Part shown: piece by piece, positions 15,600-20,630 of the stretch
Position numbering within the stretch: position 1 is the first letter of the stretch
Layout: each line of letters opens with the position of its first letter
NCBI GenBank assembly: GCA_902767235.1
Contig: CACXGR010000062.1
Span: forward strand, 1-20,630
DNA: 20,630 nucleotides
From: an uncultured Lachnospiraceae bacterium
GTDB lineage: Bacteria > Bacillota > Clostridia > Lachnospirales > Lachnospiraceae
Direction: 5' to 3'
Notes under the pieces: generated by a model
What the model saw: only the letters and a program-made list of their open reading frames with translations
Databases searched by the model: none
What the model was told of the DNA's origin: nothing
Made by a program: the position numbers and the translations under genes

Positions 15600-16244
15600 A
15601 TGAATACGATTATCACAATCGGAAGACAGTACGGATCCGGCGGAAGGGAAGTCGGACAGAAACTGGCACAACACTACGGGATCAACTTCTACGATTCCGA
15701 GCTGCTCTCAAAAGTCGCCAAAGAGAGCGGATTCTGCCAGGAGATCGTTCAGCAGCAGGATGAGCGTCCCACCAGTTCCTTCCTTTACAATTTGGTCATG
15801 GATACATATTCCTTTGGCTTCAATAATACCGGCTTCACCGATATGCCGATCAGTCAGAAAGTATTCCTGGCGCAGTTTGACACGATCAAAAAGATCGCGA
15901 AGGAAGAAGGCTCCTGTGTGATCATCGGGCGCTGTGCGGACTGTGCGCTGCAGGACTTCCCGAATGTGATCAACCTGTTCCTGCATGCAAGCGAAGAGTT
16001 CCGGATCGCCCGGGCAGCCACCTATCCTGACGTCCCCGAGGAGGACAAGAAGAATCCCGACAGACTTCGGGAATTCATTCTCCGGAAAGACAAGCAGAGA
16101 CAGAGCTATTACAATTATTATTCCATGAAAAAATGGGGCCGTTCAGACACCTACAACATGTCCATCGACACAGGTCTTCTGGGGATCGACGGCACCGTCC
16201 ATCTTTTGACGCAGGTCATAGAGGACTTCGAAAGCAAAAACTGA
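15600..16244 (+). CDS. Cytidylate kinase-like family protein
   Basis: A 214-residue P-loop protein of the cytidylate kinase-like family, distinct from the housekeeping Cmk. The N terminus ITIGRQYGSGGREVGQKLA carries the phosphate-binding loop in its GSGGR form (residues 12-16), followed by a nucleotide-monophosphate-binding-like segment YGINFYDSELL. The later CVIIGRCADCALQ and the lid-like region rich in Arg and Lys (about 136-165: FRIARAATYPD, RKDKQRQSYYNYYS) are typical of the group. Its substrate is not established; NMP kinase activity is only inferred. AAAGGAGG precedes the ATG by about 6 bases. It has its own promoter and terminator and so appears monocistronic. Confidence 0.87.
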   Translation: MNTIITIGRQYGSGGREVGQKLAQHYGINFYDSELLSKVAKESGFCQEIVQQQDERPTSSFLYNLVMDTYSFGFNNTGFTDMPISQKVFLAQFDTIKKIAKEEGSCVIIGRCADCALQDFPNVINLFLHASEEFRIARAATYPDVPEEDKKNPDRLREFILRKDKQRQSYYNYYSMKKWGRSDTYNMSIDTGLLGIDGTVHLLTQVIEDFESKN

Positions 16245-16258
16245 ACCGGTGATCACAG

Positions 16259-16290
16259 AAAACGGATTTCCTTTTAGGAAGTCCGTTTTT
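16259..16290 (+). terminator. Rho-independent terminator after the cytidylate kinase-like gene
   Basis: Bases 16260-16271 pair with 16277-16288 (one G-U pair) around the loop TTTTA; the T-run 16286-16290 doubles as the stem's end. It lies 15 bases after the stop codon. Confidence 0.9.
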
Positions 16291-16303
16291 ACTTGTAACT
16301 GAA

Positions 16304-16333
16304 TTGTACTTATTACGTGTAATCATGTATAAT
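16304..16333 (+). promoter_or_regulatory. Promoter for the small membrane protein-degV unit
   Basis: TTGTAC (16304-16309) and a perfect TATAAT (16328-16333) are 18 bases apart. The promoter starts 14 bases after the previous terminator and leaves a leader of about 75 bases, in which I see no strong structure. Confidence 0.7.
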
Positions 16334-16413
16334 TAGAGCAGTAGGAACGGTGTTCGAAACCTTATTATGTGGTTATGAAATCTATATATTTTTGAAAGGA
16401 GAACAACCTCGAT

Positions 16414-16602
16414 ATGAGCAAAAAATGGAAAGCCGCCATGTATGGGGTCGCTTTTGTAGCCGGCTGTGAGATTGGAATTGCCATACAGCTGATGAAAATG
16501 ATCCATAAATTCAATGTAAAGGAAAGCGCTCTGAACGAAATGCTCCCTGAAGAAACGCTCGAATCCGGCGAGTTTCCGGACGGGGAGGTGTCACCGGCAT
16601 GA
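16414..16602 (+). CDS. Small single-pass membrane protein, unknown function
   Basis: A 62-residue product. A basic start (SKKWK) and a hydrophobic segment with a GVAFVAGCEIG core (about 8-25) suggest one membrane helix with small-residue packing, N terminus inside. The remaining 35 residues are polar and end in an acidic, Pro/Gly-rich tail. The layout is loosely YtxH-like, but I see no diagnostic motif and do not assign a family. GAAAGGAG (16394-16401) precedes the ATG by 12 bases. Its stop overlaps the degV start in an ATGA, so the two are translated together, and a functional link to the DegV protein is plausible. Confidence 0.75.
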   Translation: MSKKWKAAMYGVAFVAGCEIGIAIQLMKMIHKFNVKESALNEMLPEETLESGEFPDGEVSPA

Positions 16603-17432
16603 AATGGAGGATCATAGCAGATTCTAGCTGCGATATTTATGATATGGATCATAAGCCCGAAGATGTCTATTTTTCCACGGTTCCCTTTGTGATCACAGTG
16701 GACGGCCGCGACTTTGTGGATGATGAAAGCATTGACGTGGATGAACTGGTGGACGCCATGGCCGCGAGCAGCAAGAGTCACACATCATGTTCTTCGCCTG
16801 CCGACTGGATCCGGGAATTCGGCGAAGAGGGCGACGTATTTGCGATCACGATATCATCCAATCTCTCGGGCAGCTATAACAGCGCCTGCACAGCCAGAGA
16901 GATGGTTTTGGAGAAAGATCCGGACAGAAAGATTGAGATCCTGGATTCCCGCGGCACAGGCCCCAGTCTCAATATGATTATCGACAAGCTTGCAGAGCTG
17001 ATCTGTCAGGGGCTGTCTTTTGACCAGGTGAAGGCACGGATCCATGCCTATATGCTGGATCACAAGCTGATCTTCGCGCTTTCTTCCTACCACAATCTGG
17101 TCAACAACGGAAGAATGCCCAAGATCGCGGGCATCGTGCTGGGACACCTCGGACTGTGGGGCATCGGCATAGCAAGCGACGAAGGCACGATCAAAATGAA
17201 AAAGATCGCCAAGGGCGGCAAGAAAACCCTGCAGGTCATCCTGAATGATTTTAAAGACCGCGTCGCAGACAAAGAGTGCGTCGTCATTTCCCATTGCCGC
17301 AACGAAGAATTTGCCGCCGCGCTTAAAAAGGCGGTTGCCGTGAAATACCCTGACAAGATCGTCAAGATCATGCCTACACGCGGCCTGTGCAGCTATTACG
17401 CAGAAAGAGGCGGTATAATCGTCGGATTCTGA
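16599..17432 (+). CDS. DegV family (fatty-acid-binding) protein
   Basis: DegV/FakB-type proteins bind a fatty acid in a two-domain fold; FakB members present it to the FakA kinase for phosphorylation and membrane lipid synthesis. The 277-residue product shows the N-terminal ADSSCDI (8-14), the ligand-pocket segments SHTSCSSP (about 60-67) and ITISSNLSGSYNSA (about 81-94), and the ILDSRGTGPSLNMIIDKL region (about 114-131). It ends with the common GLCSYYAERGGIIVGF-type C terminus. No fakA-like gene is in the window, so a FakB role is only a family-based possibility. The start overlaps the preceding small gene by four bases; GGGGAGGTG (16581-16589) is its ribosome binding site. Confidence 0.93.
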   Translation: MKWRIIADSSCDIYDMDHKPEDVYFSTVPFVITVDGRDFVDDESIDVDELVDAMAASSKSHTSCSSPADWIREFGEEGDVFAITISSNLSGSYNSACTAREMVLEKDPDRKIEILDSRGTGPSLNMIIDKLAELICQGLSFDQVKARIHAYMLDHKLIFALSSYHNLVNNGRMPKIAGIVLGHLGLWGIGIASDEGTIKMKKIAKGGKKTLQVILNDFKDRVADKECVVISHCRNEEFAAALKKAVAVKYPDKIVKIMPTRGLCSYYAERGGIIVGF

Positions 17433-17464
17433 TATAGAGAAAAGAGCAGTGCATTCTGCATCTA

Positions 17465-17496
17465 TTACGCCGCTAAATATGGATTTAACGTCGTAA
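17465..17496. repeat. Imperfect 14-bp hairpin between degV and the convergent terminator
   Basis: Bases 17465-17478 pair with 17483-17496 around ATGG, with two internal mismatches (12 of 14 pairs). No T-run follows on either strand, so it is not an obvious terminator. It lies 33 bases after the degV stop and 18 before the GC-rich terminator. Confidence 0.6.
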
Positions 17497-17513
17497 ATAT
17501 ATCAAACGCAACA

Positions 17514-17541
17514 GGAAAGGGGCCTCACCGGGCCCCTTTTC
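17514..17541. terminator. Convergent, possibly bidirectional terminator
   Basis: A GC-rich stem, 17516-17524 pairing with 17531-17539 around TCACCG and extendable by two pairs, has a T-run within its right arm. It lies between degV (plus) and the hydrolase gene (minus), which meet tail to tail, and could stop transcription from both sides; the T-run is better on the plus strand. Confidence 0.82.
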
Positions 17542-17550
17542 CACTGTGCT

Positions 17551-18306
17551 TCAATGATCCATAAATTCTATGATATTGTGGATCGCCAGATCCATGATCT
17601 TCGGATCCGTAAAGCGATGATCTCCGTTCTGCAGTGCAATGAGCTCGATCACATTGTCGTCTGCAAATTCTGCGGACACATCAAAAGGAATGACTTCATC
17701 CCTTGTCCCGTGCAGGATCAAAATATCGTCTGCATAATCTGTGAAGTCATGCTTTCTGATGTCCGCCGCCTCCAGCTCGTCCAGGAAAGGTTTACTGATC
17801 TTGATCTTCCTGTCAAAGCCTACGAGTACCGGCTTCCCCTTCATGATCTTATCGTAGTCGTCCTGCGACATGATGCGATGGATCATAGAATCATAGATCG
17901 TGATGGCCGGGCATCGCAGGGCAATCTTTTTAAAGGGATTTCCGTGTTCCGCAATATACTTGAGGAACAGGAATCCTCCGAAGCTGGTCGCGTAAGCATA
18001 GATCTCTTCTGTCCCGAACGCTTGTTTGGCATGTTCGATGACGAACGTCAGATAGGTGTCACACTCACTGAGCTGAAGGTTTTTGCGGGCGTCGTCGCCG
18101 TGGCAGGGCCAGTTAAAAGTGATGACGCAGAATTCCCTGTGCTTGGAGATAAGCTTTGCCGCGAATTTTTCTGCCGCTTTATTGTCCTTGTGGCCTCCGA
18201 ACCCGTGTCCGAAGATCACTATCTTCTTTATTTTATGCAGATCACTGCAATAGAGTTTGCACCGGATGCTGTATCCGGCTTCATTGATGTCAAAATATTT
18301 TTCCAT
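17551..18306 (-). CDS. Alpha/beta hydrolase, serine esterase/peptidase-like
   Basis: A 251-residue alpha/beta hydrolase with no signal peptide, so cytoplasmic. The oxyanion-hole region is GHGFGGHKDN (33-42). The nucleophile elbow is YATSFGG (105-111) with S108, where the usual first Gly is Ala. The acid is D203 in HGTRDEVIPF and the base H230 in NGDHRF, so the triad looks complete. A lid-like insert covers about 137-185. The substrate cannot be told; the family includes esterases and S9-like peptidases. The ATG lies 13 bases after the stop of the upstream TerD-domain gene with only a weak GGTAAAG before it, so the two are likely cotranscribed and coupled. Confidence 0.88.
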   Translation of the reverse strand: MEKYFDINEAGYSIRCKLYCSDLHKIKKIVIFGHGFGGHKDNKAAEKFAAKLISKHREFCVITFNWPCHGDDARKNLQLSECDTYLTFVIEHAKQAFGTEEIYAYATSFGGFLFLKYIAEHGNPFKKIALRCPAITIYDSMIHRIMSQDDYDKIMKGKPVLVGFDRKIKISKPFLDELEAADIRKHDFTDYADDILILHGTRDEVIPFDVSAEFADDNVIELIALQNGDHRFTDPKIMDLAIHNIIEFMDH

Positions 18307-18319
18307 TTACTTTACCATA

Positions 18320-20630
18320 TTACGCTTTTGGAACCATGTATTCTGTGTTGATCACATCTTTATCAAAGATGGTTACGAGTTTTTGTTCCTTTCTGACGGG
18401 TTTTCTGTCTAATGCAAAAATAACATCCGCCTCAAGTTCCTTATTTGTCAGGACGCCGTTTCTTGCCTGCACGTTCAGCATTGCCAGATCATAAAGAGAC
18501 GTTTTGTCCTGCATAAGCCTCTCGTTTATGTAGTAAACAGTTTGCGACAGTATGCCGGCATAATTCTCTATTGCCAGGCTTGAAGCAGGCAGGTCAAAAT
18601 GTCTGTGTGTATCGGGAGGATCCGCCTCTCCGAACTGATTGAGGCGGTTGTGTGTTGCCATATTCAGGATCGTTATGGTATTGTCATCAATGTCGTAAAT
18701 GACAGGAATGTTGGCATATGCTTTTCCGGTCAGGTCCACTCTGAATTTCACTTCGGCCGGATTCAACGGATTATTTCCGGCTGTTCTAATGCCCTCTCCC
18801 GCTTCGTCCACATTGGAGAACGCAAGAAAGCATTCTGTCAGATGATCTACGGTTGTGAATCTGTCCCATGCGATTCCTTCATATACAATATATTTTGCTC
18901 CCGGAACATCTTCTTTGATCTTGGAGAGATTCACATCTATGATCTCCGTTACACCTCTGGTCGTATCCTGACAGTCTCCTGAATGGTAAGCATAGTTTTC
19001 TTTGAGGTTATTCCAGGAGATCTGTCCGAGAAAGCGGTAGTTTTGATCGAGAAAGGCACAGGAAAAGTCAAAGAAACCGTCTCGAGGCCCCTTTTTGTAC
19101 AAGGCGGCACGCAGTATTTCTTTATCCCGCCCATATGGAATTCTGGTACCTGTCGCTACCGTCCTGTTTTTTCCGCTGTCAGACCGTCCCACAAGCGGAA
19201 CAGGGCAATTTTTCAGTGCCGGATCAATGTAAACTTTTCCGATGTCTTTCTTATTGGCAAGCTGCCCGGCGATCAAGCTGCGCAGAATATTTGAAAAACG
19301 GTCTTTCGTTTCTTCAGAAAGCTTTCGCGACACATTCGGAAACGGCTCTGCCTCCACATATCTGACCCGTTTGAACCTGAATTTTACAGGTTCTTCTTCC
19401 GCAGAGACGTTTGCATCGACTACCTTTTTCAGAGTCAGAAGTTTGTCCATTGGCGCATTTACGCACTGTTCCTGGACCATCCGGAGGATTTCATCTACGC
19501 CGCTGGGATTATTTGCCGCCTCTGCCTTTGAGATCAGGTCTTTGACATGGTCCAGCAGCACCCCTTTCGAAACAGATGCCAGGATCTCTGCCGCCCCCAC
19601 ATAGTTCTTGTCTGCCAGCGCCTCTTCATACAGGCTCATTTTGCTTCTTAATCCGTTGACTTTCACAACAAAGTCTGTAAAGGTTTTTCCGCCTTTCATT
19701 TTGTCGAAATGCAGTCTCCGTTTTAATACGTTAACGATGAACTTTTTGGCATATCTCGGAATGGCAGATTCACACATGACTGGATCGTTGTTTCTCAGTC
19801 CTTCTGTGAAAATACTGTAAAGCGCGGTCCTTTCCCGATTGGTAAAGTTGCGGTATTTCTGTTTTTTAGCTAATGATACATCTGCCTCGGGTGTAAGCGC
19901 TGCCAGTAGTCTTTCAAAGTCTGTGATCGACCTGACATCAATATTCCGGTATCTGCCGTCAAGGAAATCATGTGCAGCTACAAGAGCCCATGTTTCTCTG
20001 AATGGGATGACATCCGGCTTATAGTGTTCATAGCTGAGGTTTTCTAAGGCGAACTTGATGATTTCCCTGTCATATTCAGACAAGGATGTCTTACCGGAAA
20101 GCATATTTCTGACCATTTCATAGTAATCGTTCACATCTCCGAGATGGATCGTGATCAGTTCCGGCTGATCAGATGCCGCCGCATTGCTCCCTTTCAGTGA
20201 CTTATGAGCGATCGCGCTTAGGATCTTTCGCCCGACGCCTTTGTTTTTCTTGTCTTCTTCCTGCTTTCTTGATGCCAGTTCTTTCATGACATTCAGGAGT
20301 GCAGATGTCAGAGAATTGTCAGCAAACGCATTTATTTCAGCAATATACTCATCATATACGGTTGTAAAATAGGACATGAAACGAAAGCCGGAAAGTGTAT
20401 CAATGTCAAGAGTCTGTACGGATCGGGGAAAATCAGGGAACAAAATATGGTGTTCGACATCCACGCCCTTTGCTTCTTTCAAAACGCCTAGCAGCGGGTG
20501 ATAGACCTGTTCAGTCAATCTTTCTTCTGACATAATGGCCATCTTTCTGATGTCATTATAGGAGAATTTATAGCCGAGTTTCTCAAAACTTGCGAGCATG
20601 CCTGCAAGAACGCTTTCTTTCACCGGCGAG
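18320..20630 (-). CDS. Large TerD-domain protein, resembling the MXAN_6230/SCO0854 family; probably cut at the right edge
   Basis: A minus-strand frame of at least 767 residues from a GTG at 20623. The frame stays open to the window edge and no ribosome binding site is seen in the 7 bases left, so the true start is probably outside. Numbering from that GTG, the C-terminal half (about 465-690) matches TerD-like calcium-binding stress domains: a GTRIPYGRDKEILRAALY lead-in, DFSCAFLDQNYRFLGQISWN (519-538), YAYHSGD (544-550) and IIDVNLSKI (561-569). The helical N-terminal part contains VDVEHHILFPDFP (54-66) and VIPFRETWAL (205-214). From memory this order matches MXAN_6230/SCO0854-type proteins; the RING-like part of that family is not in the visible sequence. 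Function is unknown; TerD domains occur in tellurite and phage stress loci. Base composition is AT-richer than the housekeeping genes. Confidence 0.75.
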   Translation of the reverse strand, partial: SPVKESVLAGMLASFEKLGYKFSYNDIRKMAIMSEERLTEQVYHPLLGVLKEAKGVDVEHHILFPDFPRSVQTLDIDTLSGFRFMSYFTTVYDEYIAEINAFADNSLTSALLNVMKELASRKQEEDKKNKGVGRKILSAIAHKSLKGSNAAASDQPELITIHLGDVNDYYEMVRNMLSGKTSLSEYDREIIKFALENLSYEHYKPDVIPFRETWALVAAHDFLDGRYRNIDVRSITDFERLLAALTPEADVSLAKKQKYRNFTNRERTALYSIFTEGLRNNDPVMCESAIPRYAKKFIVNVLKRRLHFDKMKGGKTFTDFVVKVNGLRSKMSLYEEALADKNYVGAAEILASVSKGVLLDHVKDLISKAEAANNPSGVDEILRMVQEQCVNAPMDKLLTLKKVVDANVSAEEEPVKFRFKRVRYVEAEPFPNVSRKLSEETKDRFSNILRSLIAGQLANKKDIGKVYIDPALKNCPVPLVGRSDSGKNRTVATGTRIPYGRDKEILRAALYKKGPRDGFFDFSCAFLDQNYRFLGQISWNNLKENYAYHSGDCQDTTRGVTEIIDVNLSKIKEDVPGAKYIVYEGIAWDRFTTVDHLTECFLAFSNVDEAGEGIRTAGNNPLNPAEVKFRVDLTGKAYANIPVIYDIDDNTITILNMATHNRLNQFGEADPPDTHRHFDLPASSLAIENYAGILSQTVYYINERLMQDKTSLYDLAMLNVQARNGVLTNKELEADVIFALDRKPVRKEQKLVTIFDKDVINTEYMVPKA

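Noticed and set aside
17554..18351. Long open frame (265 codons) on the plus strand opposite the alpha/beta hydrolase gene
   Set aside because: It is antisense to a protein with a complete hydrolase triad, has no family resemblance and no good ribosome binding site.
1..20630. CRISPR array, tRNA or rRNA genes, insertion sequences, prophage
   Set aside because: No regularly spaced direct repeats, cloverleaf-like sequence, transposase or phage proteins were seen by eye; a tRNA scan was not possible.

Overview
The window looks like the chromosome of a Gram-positive anaerobe of class Clostridia, most likely Lachnospiraceae. The evidence is the gene order mutL-miaA-methionine gamma-lyase-like-radC-PBP2-rodA-mgsA-dacA, a ylmE-sepF pair, strong AGGAGG-type ribosome binding sites, frequent TTG starts and protein sequence style. 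Housekeeping genes are fairly GC-rich (hand counts of single 60-base rows give about 60% in mutL and in the HlyD-like gene). Two genes are clearly AT-richer: the small P-loop gene near 10.5 kb and the TerD-like gene at the right end. No rRNA, tRNA, CRISPR array, insertion sequence or phage gene was seen.

Layout. (1) 1-10419, plus strand: one tightly packed run of eight genes, from a 5'-truncated mutL through miaA, a PLP-dependent lyase, radC, a very large PBP2, rodA/ftsW, mgsA and a D,D-carboxypeptidase. Gaps are at most 40 bases and radC overlaps the PBP2 gene, so this is probably one operon joining DNA/tRNA maintenance to wall synthesis. (2) 10420-10999: a self-contained unit with promoter, a 5' hairpin, a TTG-started P-loop ATPase-like gene and a rho-independent terminator. 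(3) 11034-13880: HlyD-like membrane protein, ylmE and sepF, ending in a terminator; a division-linked cluster. (4) 13881-15500: a leader with promoter, palindrome and long inverted repeat, then lspA and an rluD-type pseudouridine synthase. (5) 15501-16290: a promoter, a cytidylate kinase-like gene and a terminator. (6) 16300-17545: a promoter, a 62-residue membrane peptide gene overlapping a degV-family gene, then a hairpin and a convergent terminator. (7) 17551-20630, minus strand: an alpha/beta hydrolase downstream of a large TerD-domain gene that probably runs off the right edge.

Most notable points. The MgsA homologue has Met where the catalytic Asp of E. coli MgsA (Asp71) should be, with the other active-site acids kept. 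PBP2 carries about 250 extra residues ahead of its catalytic core, containing a recurring short motif. The radC-PBP2-rodA-mgsA order lacks the mreBCD and minCDE blocks often found between these genes in clostridia. The TerD-fusion/hydrolase pair is the best candidate for a poorly described stress or conflict module.
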